NCBI GenBank assembly: GCA_037441445.1 | Contig: JBBISE010000158.1 | Span: 1-8,376 of the forward strand | Reading direction: 5' to 3' | DNA: 8,376 bases | Source: JAAYQU01 sp037441445 | GTDB lineage: Bacteria; Bacteroidota; Bacteroidia; Bacteroidales; Salinivirgaceae | Shown: positions 1-8,322 of the stretch, in pieces | Position numbering within the stretch: the stretch's first letter is position 1 | How the letters are laid out: each line of letters begins with the position of its first letter | Position numbers and translations under genes: made by a program | The notes under the pieces: model-generated | Databases searched by the model: none | The model's input: the letters and a program-made list of their open reading frames with translations, nothing else | Told to the model about the DNA's origin: nothing

Positions 1-159
1 CTAACCGGTTTGCCATATCACGCCAACGCCTGGCCCGCAGTTTTGTCAGGCCATCGCGCATCCGGCATTCGTGCCCCGGGTAACCATAGGTTTTGCTCAC
101 ACCAAAAATGCGTTTCTGTAAAAAACGGAATTTGCATTGACTTTTTTTTCAACACCTAG
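1..159. other. Downstream flank of sprA, no identified gene
   Basis: No known family is recognisable here; in particular nothing resembles GcvH, which from memory follows sprA in some flavobacteria. The first 80 bases are about 64% GC, well above the sprA coding sequence. On the minus strand an open frame runs from 148 to the window edge (49 codons, basic, containing YGYPGHECRM and KLRARRWRDM). It has no ATG until 61, although a GTG sits at 98-100. A second minus frame gives a 45-codon ORF at 18-155, starting GTG-TTG right behind the sprA stop with GGAG upstream. An 8-A run (142-149) separates the two frames. A start of the next gene, a decayed gene or non-coding DNA are all possible. Confidence 0.4.
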
Positions 160-3100
160 CTACTCCGTTAACCTGTAATTGATACTGAACCCAAATTTTG
201 CTCTTACAGTCCTGAAAGAAGTCGAAACCCAGGGTTTGTCAATGGTATGTTCGTAGAACCCACGGACATTCAGGTTTTTATTTAATTGGTAATCGGCACC
301 GACTTTGAAGGCGTAGTTAATTTTTCCGGCAATACGTTCAGAAACGTTCTGCGACAACGTGTCAGTGACGTTCTGTGCCAGTTGATGATTATAAGTTACG
401 TTGTTTCTTATTGAAAAATCGCCGGAAATGTTTACGTTGCTTACAAATTTACGCTGCCCACCGCCTTTTGTTTTAAAAACCAATGGAACGTCTTTGATGG
501 TATAGCCCGATCTGATGCTGAAATCCCAGTTCCTGATTTCGGTTAACGTGCTATTGGTAAGGTTCAGTGCTACGTTGCGGTCTTTCTTGAAGTTAATCCC
601 GGTGTTCATCCCGTTTTTCCAGGTAACGGTTACTCCGGTTAGCGGATTAAAGGACTCCTGAAAAGAAACTGAACTGGCCAGAAATTCGGGAATAAAATAG
701 GTTCCCTCAATGTTCATCGAATCGGAATATCCACCCTTCAGAGCATCTCCAACATACTGGGGATTCGATTGGTAGCTGCCGAGTGTGTAATTCGATTGGT
801 AGGCGTGTGTCAGGGTTACTGTGCGGAAATAGTTTGAAATAGCCTTAATTTTGCTCAGTCCCTTGTAGTCTATTCTCCAATTCGGCGCAGCGGCTAGAAG
901 AGAGGGAACAATCTTTCCGGGTCCTTTTTCAAACGCTTTGGGATCGGTACCCTCAAAAGCCGATTTAAAGGCATTTCTTAATACATCGGGACTATTTTCG
1001 GTATAACCCATGGGGAATCCGTCAAAATCGGTTCCGGGATCATAATCTGCATCGATTGCAGCCCTATGGCGAGCCATCTCCCATGCCACTACCTGACGAT
1101 AACGCATGAAATCTGCCAGGGCTTCAGTACGATATGTTTTCTTGTCCACCTTCTGGAACGAAGTCCTTATTCCATTAAAAGAATGGGTAAAATTTCCCTG
1201 AAACTGCCGGTTGTAGTAAATGTAGTTGCCATTTTCGTCTTGTTCAAATGATCCGTTTATGGCATAATACTGCTTGGTTTCATTCGATGTGGAGTTGTGT
1301 ACCCAATCTAAGGTAATCTGAAGTTCGGGCAATGGCTCAAGGGTTGCTTTCAATGACAAGCGGTTGGCGAAAGTCAACGTGTATGGATTAACAATCGACT
1401 GACTTATTTGGGTTGACATCCACTGGCTTTCAAATACCCTATCGATAAAATCCTCGTCGGTCAGACCAAACAGGTATCCCAATCCAGGGGATTTGAATTC
1501 ATAGCTTGAACCAAAAAATCCCTGGGCGTTCTGGTTGTATCCATTTAAAATTGAACCCCAGTCTTCGTTATAGGAAAAGTTCACGTTCTGAAGGCCGGTT
1601 GTTATCCGGGTCAGGTATTCCATGGCAATAAAAAACGGATGCTGGCTTCGTTCGCGCTTTCCGTTGACGGTAACCGTACCGTTGACAACGTCGGTCTCGG
1701 GGGTTATGGAAACCCGCATGGCGTTGTCAATATTCAGTTCAAATTTTACGGGGTTTCCGTCTTTGTCCTTCAATTCAACGGTTACATCAATGGTTTCCAG
1801 TCGGTGCGAAATTACCCGTTTTTCTCGTGCTTTTAAACGCAGTCTTTCTTTAATATACTGAACGTCAATAACTTCTTTTTCTTTGAAGCGTTTGTCCAAA
1901 GGTTTCTTAAATTTTTTGTGCACCTGATCGACGTAGGCCACGCTGGTAAATAACTTATTGAAGTTTAACCCCACGGTCAACATACGTTTATTGCTGTTCT
2001 GGATTTGGTTCCCCAAATCGGGCAAATCATCGCCCATCTCGGGGCCTTTTTTCCAATCATATTGTCCGGTATAGTTGGCGTTGGCCGTTACCCATCCCAG
2101 GCCAGGAATTTTGTTGACGGGAATATTGTAGGAAATTTTAATGTTATGGTTATAATCCGTTGCAGTACCAAATTCGTTGATACTGGGAAGAATCACCGAA
2201 TCTCTAAGCCTTTCATAATCAGACATGTTTCTGTCAAGTTGCCCTTCGGGCTCCTCAATTCTTGCCATTACATTGCTGGTGAAATCAATTTTAATACCTC
2301 TGGAAAGGTTGTGGCTGTATGCATAGTTTCTTGTCCACCTGAAATCTTTGTTGTACGATGGATTGAATGTTTGATTAGGGTTGTTCAGGTTACGACGCAA
2401 CATCTCGTTGTATTTTCGTTCGACCTGAGTTGTAAACGAGAACTGGGTTGGAGCATAGGAGAAATTGATTTCCCTGACAATGGCCAATGCTTTTGACTGA
2501 AGGAAACCCAGAGATTTCAGCGGCTCAATGACATTTGGACGATTGTTAAAAACGTACCCCAACGTCCCAACATGTCGTTGTTGACTGTTGTATTCGGTAT
2601 TGGGGTTTTGCATGTAAATATCGGTAAAGGAATAACCGGCGGTCCAATTGGAAATTTCCCAGAAATAGTTTTTGGGCGAAGGTTTCCCTATTTTAACGTT
2701 GGTAAAGTTTATACTTTTCCGGCGTGTATAGTCGCGGGCTATTTTCAACAACTCGTCTTTTTGTTCGCGCGACAGGTTGGGATTTGCCAGCGTTACATCC
2801 AGGGGGATATCCTGATCCAGGGGGTTGTATTCGGGTGTAATAAAGACTTCGCCATAACCAAAATACAATGGAAGTCTAACGTTTGCCTTTGCCGGGAAGA
2901 ATTTCCCCAGTTCAACATTGGTTGAAACGTCATACTGGTTAATGTTCTCCATTTGACGCTCTTGCATGCGTTGTTCGAGCGAACCAAACCCTGACTTTGA
3001 TGTACTTCCGGCAACGGTAACATTCGCAAAATCGGCCAACTGGGCCGATATCCTTCCTGTGGCGGCCCAACCGCCTTCATTGGTGAAATCGGTTAGTGCC

Positions 3101-6100
3101 AGTTCGTTTACCCACACTTCGGCTGATTTGTCCATGCCGTCGTTCCGGGGGTTGCGAACCCCAATCATGATGGATTTCACTTCAGCTAAACTGGGATTTC
3201 CCTTTACTTTTATGCGGTTTTTCCCGTCGGGTACAATATATTCGGTTTGGAAGTTAATGGAACTCCCTGGTTCTGACATAGCCAAATTCCGTTTGTTTTT
3301 TGCCTCACGCAGGGTCTCCAGGCTGACATCCAGGTTGTTTCCGCCGGGCCAGACCTGATTCCGTCCCCATGTATTGTCAGGATAACTTCCAGGAGCAGTT
3401 ATTTGAACAGGAATTTCGTACTCGTAATAGTTTTCGCGAAAATCAGTTCCCACACGTGCAAAAACCGTTAATTCGTTATCGTCGAGCTGTCCAACATCGG
3501 GCAGGGCTTCGGCATGGACAAACATTTTTAGTTTTCCATAGCGGCGCATGTCCATGTCCAGGTTTTTATACACGGCCTTGGCGTACCCATCGGGCAAATC
3601 CATAATCCGAAATGCCAACGATTGTTCGTTGAGTTGAGCAGCCTGGGTTCCACCCTGATCAATTTCGCGATCAACATCTGGCGGCAAAATATAGTTTACG
3701 GGTGTTTTTGACGCGTTTTCCTCGATATTGACGGTCAACACTTCGAATGTAGTTTGGTCGAGGTTTACGTTGGGGTTTAAACTTTCCGAGTTTTCGTCCA
3801 GAACGTATTCGTACCGGCGCCAGTCGCTGCGAACCAGGTCGAGCCGAGCAAAGCGCAAAACCACGGGTTTATCAAAGCCGGTCATAAACATCCGCATGAA
3901 CCGAATAGAGCGGAAATCGGCAATTTCGCCCACCTTTTCGTCGGGTTTACGGATAGGGATTTTAAATTGGTACCACTTAACCGTTTTGTTAGTGCCGTTT
4001 GGCATTTTTATGTTTACATTTACTTCGTCAACAATATATTTTTTGTGGTTCTCGAAGTTCTGGGGCGACAAATCAACGCGGTACTGAAAATAGTTTTCTG
4101 ATTGGTTTAAGGTGAAATCGCCGTTAATATCTTCACCATCAGGAATTGATGTTGATTGAGGTGTGAATTGTTGATTTGTATTTACCGGCGAATTATTTTG
4201 CGAACCTGAGAAGTACCTATAGCGTTCCAAAATATTATCAGCAGCGGCAGGATCATCATCCACCGGCCCACCCCGAAAATAGCGAAAATCATCGCTCGAA
4301 GGATCATTCTGAACCCTATCTTTCACCGATTGCGGGATGGAAGGATCAGCTAGGAACGAGCTCAGTCGGTTCCTAAAAAACTGTGCTTCATCCACATTGT
4401 TTAACCCATCCAACCCCAAATCCTGGTATTGCCGGGAGCCAGCGTCTGCATCAAATGCATTGGTAACAGCCTGGCGCGTTGAGACTCTTCCCCATGACGT
4501 TTCGGCTATGTTTATCACCTCCGATGTTTTTGGCAATCCCTGTTCAAAACTTTTTCGCCCGTCTTTCAGCACATCCTCGCTAACATCGCCCAGGTTTATA
4601 TAAAGTGCCGGGTTCTCAGCGGTTCTCACTACGCTATTTTCCTCATCCTCGGCATAGGGATCCATCATCCAGAATTCAATAAACTCGATGTTCAGGTTTT
4701 CAAAATCCGGTGACGTTAAAGCTCTTTGCAAACCACCCCAATTTTGCTCAGGATCAATCAGTTCTCCCTGACTATTAATTCTTCCGAAATCATAATTATT
4801 GGCCCCTCTTTGATTTGGATAATATGCCAAGTTTAGGATACTGATAGTATTGTAAAGGCTTTGCTGATTATCGACATTGGGGAAAAGTTGGTTTTCCCGA
4901 AATTGGCAGGTGTAAAGACTTGATATGGCTGCTTTGCTAACAGGAGATCCGCTGACATAAAACAAAGGATCAATAATATACCAGCTTGTGTGAGCATAGT
5001 GTCTCCGATAATCAAGCTCGTTGGGGGGAAGGTTGCTCTCTGCCAGCAAACGAGGCGTTGAAGGCAAGGACCATTGGTACGGTTGCCGCAAATCAATATG
5101 CGACGTTGCCCCCTCGAAATCGTCAATAAAGGCTTTTCCTTCTTTGTCAATCACTTTGTTGTGGCCGGGTATCAGGTGGGCAAATTCGCCTTCGACCGTT
5201 ATGGACGACTGGGCTTTGGTGCTTATAAGGGGAATTTTGTCCACCAACTTGGTCAGAAAGGGTACGTCGCTTTTGTAACTGGCATTTAACCCCCAAATGG
5301 TGTTGTTAATGGGTTCGCTACCAATGTTTACTTTTTTTGTTAACGGATTTTCGCGAAGGTTCAGGATGGTTGCGCCCATGTTAAACTTGGTTCCAAAATC
5401 GTAGGTCATGTGGGCACCCATCAATGTTTTGGTTTGTATAGAAAACATAGAATTGTTTTCCAGCGTAATTTGCACGGGTGTTCCACTTTCCAAAATGGCC
5501 GGGTTGGTAATGGTCAGGCGGCCCATCATGTAATCGACCGTATAGTCGGTATTTTCCTGAAGAACGGCCCCGCCGTGTGTAACCTGAACAGAACCGCGGG
5601 GAATGTTCATGGCATTCAAAGGAATTTCCGATCCCCCAGCCGATTTATATTCCCCTTTAATGGCAAATTTATTCTTCTCGGTATTCTGGCGGGCGACAGT
5701 TTTTGTGGAGTCGTACAGTTGTAGAAAGACATATTTATCGGCCTCAGCCAGGGCTTCTCCGGTATTGCCAAATTTCTCCTGCAAATACCGTCCAAAGGGT
5801 TCCAGTACCGGAAAATAGAGTAACCCCCGCTGGGCATCCATGGTAATTCCGGGGACAAAGTCAAAAACACCGTCGCCTTCGGTAACCCGCTGATTTTGTT
5901 GGTTCAGGTTATCAAGGTTTAGTAAGCGCAGGAATTGAATTCCGTCAACCTGCGGGTAATTGGGTGTAGCGAGTGAAAAGACCTCGCGGCCGGTTTTTAC
6001 ATCGTTGTAAACAACGTCGAGAATGAAATCTTCCTGGTTTACCTGAAAACCGCCCAACCGATAGACGTTCTTCATCATAAGGTTCCAGTTTGCATAGGAT

Positions 6101-7587
6101 GGGCTAAAGCTGGTACCTTTTATCAGTTTTACTATCAGCGTTTTAGGAGTTTCTATATCGCTTGAAATTTCCCCCACCGAATTGGTTGAATTACCGTAGG
6201 TATATTTGTAGGCAACGGCCAGAATTTCGTCTGATTTTAATTGCGAGTTGAGCGAGATATAACCCAACGTGTTATTGAAACGATATTCGGATTGGCTCAG
6301 TTTACGGGCATTTTCTATAATTTCGTAATCGCGGCCAATGCGGAAATCGTAGAGTTGCTCCAGGGCATTCATGGCGTTGGCCGCTGTTGAAATATCGCGA
6401 ATTCCGGCCAAATCGACAATTTCCCGGTATAAAGAGTTTGCTTCGTTTCGGGGGTTTTGGTTTGTCCCTCCGGCAACGGTAATAAAATCGTTGTTTTGAA
6501 GATTGTCCTGGTTGTTTTCAGCCAGATCGAGCAGTGCAACAATATTACGCGAATTGTCGGTGGAGCCCTGCCTGTTAAGCACCCATACCTCGAGATTCTG
6601 AATAGATGCACCCGATTGGATTAGGGGTAAGTTCTGCAGTGCCGTTTCGTAGTTGTCACGAAAGGTGTGGTTGAGGAAGTAGTGACGGTTCTCGTCGTAT
6701 TCGTCGGCCTTTATGGTGAATTCGGTTTTTTGTGCCCCACCTTGTACTTCAATGGTTTTTGTTTCGCTTTTTTGTTGCGAAAAAACAGTAGTGAAGTTAA
6801 ACTTCCCGAATTTTAGTTCGGTTAAAACCCCAAAAAGACTCTGGTTTCCCCGTATCAAGGAGCTGGCCAATGGTAGCGACACGTTTCCGGCTTCAATGCG
6901 CTGGATGATATCATCCTCGTCGCCCTTGTAGCGGATGTTCATTTTATTCTCGAAATCGAAAGCGGCCTCGGTGTCGTATTTGATTTCCATTTCCAGGTTT
7001 TCGCCAACCTTTCCGTTGACGTTTATCTGGATTCGCTCATCAAAGTCAAACGTAGTGTTGCGACGCATGGGCTCGGGAAGGGCGTAGTTGTCGGTTTTGT
7101 CGTACTGAATGGCAAACGTCAGGGTTGCCTGTCCCCGCACTTTAATGTCAATGGTGTTGCTCCCAAAGATAGTTTCAAATAGTTTTCCCCCGATATAGAG
7201 TTTCGGGATTAACCCTCCCTGATGCTCAAAGTTTTCGTTTCGGGCTCGTTCCGACCAGAAGTTTCGTTGCGCTTTGTCGAAATCGTAGTCTGCGTATTCC
7301 TTTAGCGACATACGCACCGGAGGTCGGTAATCGACTTTCCCATTGACCGTTCTCCTAACAACATATTCGCCGGTCAGGGGATCATAGACTACTTCTTCTT
7401 TGACAGATTCGGGCAGTTCCATCATCAAAGGCGATGTAAAATTAGTACTGTCGAACAGCAACCCGTTGTCGTCACCAAACGGAAAGGCCAACTTTAGCGT
7501 ATCGTTGGTTGAACCGGGCTGGGCAAAGGATATTACCGTACTTAGAAAAAAAAGGCAAAACGAAAATATTCTTACAATACGTTTCAA
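160..7587 (-). CDS. sprA: SprA/Sov family type IX secretion system outer-membrane translocon
   Basis: Giant outer-membrane protein that forms the T9SS translocation pore. In characterised homologues it is a 36-strand beta-barrel capped by PorV or a plug protein, passing folded C-terminal-signal cargo to the surface. From the TTG at 7587 it is 2475 residues, close to Flavobacterium SprA and Porphyromonas Sov (about 2400-2500). Residues 1-22 are a clear signal peptide (MKRIVRIFSF start, cleavage near SFA|Q). Family hallmarks in order: YDPLTGEYVV (about 68), DFDERIQINVNGKVG (181-195), FDFEN and IEAGNVSLP (about 210-239), GGAQ (283), GYISLN (442), GEFAHLIPGHNK (800-811), IDDFEG (821-826), DLGLDGL (1056) and ENYFQYRVDL (about 1164). 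The C-terminal half is rich in alternating aromatic and polar strands and ends FGFSINYRLTE. An in-frame ATG at 7647 would add 20 residues and overlap ruvA by 41 bp. I prefer TTG because it puts the n-region directly before the hydrophobic core and avoids the overlap. Family identity is near certain; the start is not. Confidence 0.97.
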   Translation of the reverse strand: MKRIVRIFSFCLFFLSTVISFAQPGSTNDTLKLAFPFGDDNGLLFDSTNFTSPLMMELPESVKEEVVYDPLTGEYVVRRTVNGKVDYRPPVRMSLKEYADYDFDKAQRNFWSERARNENFEHQGGLIPKLYIGGKLFETIFGSNTIDIKVRGQATLTFAIQYDKTDNYALPEPMRRNTTFDFDERIQINVNGKVGENLEMEIKYDTEAAFDFENKMNIRYKGDEDDIIQRIEAGNVSLPLASSLIRGNQSLFGVLTELKFGKFNFTTVFSQQKSETKTIEVQGGAQKTEFTIKADEYDENRHYFLNHTFRDNYETALQNLPLIQSGASIQNLEVWVLNRQGSTDNSRNIVALLDLAENNQDNLQNNDFITVAGGTNQNPRNEANSLYREIVDLAGIRDISTAANAMNALEQLYDFRIGRDYEIIENARKLSQSEYRFNNTLGYISLNSQLKSDEILAVAYKYTYGNSTNSVGEISSDIETPKTLIVKLIKGTSFSPSYANWNLMMKNVYRLGGFQVNQEDFILDVVYNDVKTGREVFSLATPNYPQVDGIQFLRLLNLDNLNQQNQRVTEGDGVFDFVPGITMDAQRGLLYFPVLEPFGRYLQEKFGNTGEALAEADKYVFLQLYDSTKTVARQNTEKNKFAIKGEYKSAGGSEIPLNAMNIPRGSVQVTHGGAVLQENTDYTVDYMMGRLTITNPAILESGTPVQITLENNSMFSIQTKTLMGAHMTYDFGTKFNMGATILNLRENPLTKKVNIGSEPINNTIWGLNASYKSDVPFLTKLVDKIPLISTKAQSSITVEGEFAHLIPGHNKVIDKEGKAFIDDFEGATSHIDLRQPYQWSLPSTPRLLAESNLPPNELDYRRHYAHTSWYIIDPLFYVSGSPVSKAAISSLYTCQFRENQLFPNVDNQQSLYNTISILNLAYYPNQRGANNYDFGRINSQGELIDPEQNWGGLQRALTSPDFENLNIEFIEFWMMDPYAEDEENSVVRTAENPALYINLGDVSEDVLKDGRKSFEQGLPKTSEVINIAETSWGRVSTRQAVTNAFDADAGSRQYQDLGLDGLNNVDEAQFFRNRLSSFLADPSIPQSVKDRVQNDPSSDDFRYFRGGPVDDDPAAADNILERYRYFSGSQNNSPVNTNQQFTPQSTSIPDGEDINGDFTLNQSENYFQYRVDLSPQNFENHKKYIVDEVNVNIKMPNGTNKTVKWYQFKIPIRKPDEKVGEIADFRSIRFMRMFMTGFDKPVVLRFARLDLVRSDWRRYEYVLDENSESLNPNVNLDQTTFEVLTVNIEENASKTPVNYILPPDVDREIDQGGTQAAQLNEQSLAFRIMDLPDGYAKAVYKNLDMDMRRYGKLKMFVHAEALPDVGQLDDNELTVFARVGTDFRENYYEYEIPVQITAPGSYPDNTWGRNQVWPGGNNLDVSLETLREAKNKRNLAMSEPGSSINFQTEYIVPDGKNRIKVKGNPSLAEVKSIMIGVRNPRNDGMDKSAEVWVNELALTDFTNEGGWAATGRISAQLADFANVTVAGSTSKSGFGSLEQRMQERQMENINQYDVSTNVELGKFFPAKANVRLPLYFGYGEVFITPEYNPLDQDIPLDVTLANPNLSREQKDELLKIARDYTRRKSINFTNVKIGKPSPKNYFWEISNWTAGYSFTDIYMQNPNTEYNSQQRHVGTLGYVFNNRPNVIEPLKSLGFLQSKALAIVREINFSYAPTQFSFTTQVERKYNEMLRRNLNNPNQTFNPSYNKDFRWTRNYAYSHNLSRGIKIDFTSNVMARIEEPEGQLDRNMSDYERLRDSVILPSINEFGTATDYNHNIKISYNIPVNKIPGLGWVTANANYTGQYDWKKGPEMGDDLPDLGNQIQNSNKRMLTVGLNFNKLFTSVAYVDQVHKKFKKPLDKRFKEKEVIDVQYIKERLRLKAREKRVISHRLETIDVTVELKDKDGNPVKFELNIDNAMRVSITPETDVVNGTVTVNGKRERSQHPFFIAMEYLTRITTGLQNVNFSYNEDWGSILNGYNQNAQGFFGSSYEFKSPGLGYLFGLTDEDFIDRVFESQWMSTQISQSIVNPYTLTFANRLSLKATLEPLPELQITLDWVHNSTSNETKQYYAINGSFEQDENGNYIYYNRQFQGNFTHSFNGIRTSFQKVDKKTYRTEALADFMRYRQVVAWEMARHRAAIDADYDPGTDFDGFPMGYTENSPDVLRNAFKSAFEGTDPKAFEKGPGKIVPSLLAAAPNWRIDYKGLSKIKAISNYFRTVTLTHAYQSNYTLGSYQSNPQYVGDALKGGYSDSMNIEGTYFIPEFLASSVSFQESFNPLTGVTVTWKNGMNTGINFKKDRNVALNLTNSTLTEIRNWDFSIRSGYTIKDVPLVFKTKGGGQRKFVSNVNISGDFSIRNNVTYNHQLAQNVTDTLSQNVSERIAGKINYAFKVGADYQLNKNLNVRGFYEHTIDKPWVSTSFRTVRAKFGFSINYRLTE

Positions 7588-7606
7588 AACCGTACAATAA
7601 TTTAAT

Positions 7607-8197
7607 TTATAACTGTTTAAGTGCGGTTTTAATAACTTCTTCCACACTTGCTGAACTGTTTTTTCTTAATTCGTTGCTGACCACTGTTTCCACAGCCTTC
7701 CTTGGAAAGCCTAACATGACCATTGCTGATAACGCCTCATCGCGTACAGTATTGTTTGAAGGAGCAAATAATTCCTTTTGCGCCGGCGATGAGCCAATTT
7801 TGTCTTTCAGTTCGACAATAATGCGCTGGGCAGTTTTTAGCCCGATACCTTTTATGGCTTTCAGGGCATCGGCATCGCCATGGGCAATGGTCGTTGTCAA
7901 CTCAGCCGGCGACATGGACGAGAGCATCATGCGGGCGGTGTTTGCTCCAATACCCGAGACGGTAATCAACTGACGGAAAAGTTGGCGTTCGGCATCGTCG
8001 AAAAAGCCGAAAAGCAGGTGGGCGTCTTCGCGAATTACGTTATGGGCCAGCAGCTTAATGTCTTTTTGGTTTTCCTGCGCCTGAACTGCCGTGTAGGTGT
8101 TCAAGGTAATGTGAAAATAGTATCCAATTCCACCGGTTTCGATGACAATAAACGTGGGTGTAATGTGGGCAACCTCTCCCCGAATATATTCAAACAT
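7607..8197 (-). CDS. ruvA: Holliday junction branch migration complex subunit RuvA
   Basis: RuvA binds four-way DNA junctions as a tetramer and loads the RuvB AAA+ motor; with RuvC it resolves recombination intermediates in the cytoplasm. The product is 196 residues, typical for the family. Domain I (about 1-64) is the OB fold, starting MFEYIRGEV and carrying the acidic pin in REDAH (E57, D58) that separates strands at the junction. Domain II holds two helix-hairpin-helix motifs, VSGIGANTA (80-88) and IKGIGLKTAQRI (115-126). A linker near 135-150 (SSPAQKELFAPSNN) leads to domain III (about 151-196, DEALSAMVMLGFPRKAVE), which contacts RuvB. The ATG at 8197 matches the usual family N-terminus. 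No Shine-Dalgarno precedes it, which is normal for Bacteroidota. A -7 promoter element lies about 30 bp upstream, and sprA follows closely on the same strand, so the two are probably co-transcribed. No ruvB or ruvC is in view. Confidence 0.98.
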   Translation of the reverse strand: MFEYIRGEVAHITPTFIVIETGGIGYYFHITLNTYTAVQAQENQKDIKLLAHNVIREDAHLLFGFFDDAERQLFRQLITVSGIGANTARMMLSSMSPAELTTTIAHGDADALKAIKGIGLKTAQRIIVELKDKIGSSPAQKELFAPSNNTVRDEALSAMVMLGFPRKAVETVVSNELRKNSSASVEEVIKTALKQL

Positions 8198-8322
8198 ACT
8201 AGTTTAGAAATAGCGTGAATTAAGCGGGCAAAGTTATCAATTTTCGTGGTACATTAAAACACGGCACCCAATTATTTTATTGTACCAGCAATACTCACTG
8301 TGAATGAAAACAATTTCATACC
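8198..8322. other. Intergenic region upstream of ruvA
   Basis: This stretch is AT-rich and holds the -7 element at 8229-8236. A 7-bp inverted repeat also lies here, TGGTACA at 8247-8253 and TGTACCA at 8281-8287, with a 27-nt spacer. There is no T-run after it, so it is not a recognisable terminator; it lies immediately upstream of the -7 element. One minus-strand frame is open through most of the region, but it has no start suited to a gene and ends before the promoter. No RNA gene was recognised. Confidence 0.5.
8229..8236 (-). promoter_or_regulatory. Putative Bacteroidota -7 promoter element for ruvA-sprA
   Basis: On the minus strand this is TAACTTTG, an exact match to the TAnnTTTG -7 consensus of the Bacteroidota primary sigma factor. 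It would start transcription near 8222-8225, leaving a 5' leader of about 25-28 nt before the ruvA ATG. The -33 region (around 8255-8260, GTTTTA) lacks a clear TTG, so the match is only half of a promoter. Position and orientation fit a promoter driving both ruvA and sprA. Confidence 0.5.

Noticed and set aside
18..155. 45-codon minus-strand ORF behind sprA (from GTG at 155, or ATG at 137)
   Set aside because: Short, with no recognisable similarity and a proline/alanine-rich end. The GGAG upstream is not a strong signal in Bacteroidota. It is described under the flanking region and not called as a gene.
120..169. Possible terminator after sprA: AACGGA (169-164) pairing with TCCGTT (129-124), ending in six T on the minus strand
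   Set aside because: The stem is only 6 bp with a loop of about 34 nt, part of the T-run is used in the stem, and one arm lies in the last sprA codons. It is too weak to call.
2005..2496. 163-codon open frame on the plus strand
   Set aside because: It lies wholly antisense to a conserved part of sprA, and its product (cysteine- and histidine-rich, no recognisable domain) looks like a frame shadow.
2966..3358. 130-codon plus-strand frame, with others at 3728-4087 and 5410-5724
   Set aside because: All are antisense to sprA, overlap conserved SprA segments, and show no domain or plausible start context.
4833..5150. 105-codon minus-strand frame, with others at 2793-3080 and 6369-6611
   Set aside because: Same strand as sprA but out of frame inside an intact coding sequence with strong family motifs, so these are not separate genes or evidence of a frameshift.
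7509..7973. 154-codon open frame on the plus strand across the ruvA-sprA junction
   Set aside because: Antisense to two well-supported genes and without recognisable motifs; explained by the codon bias of ruvA.
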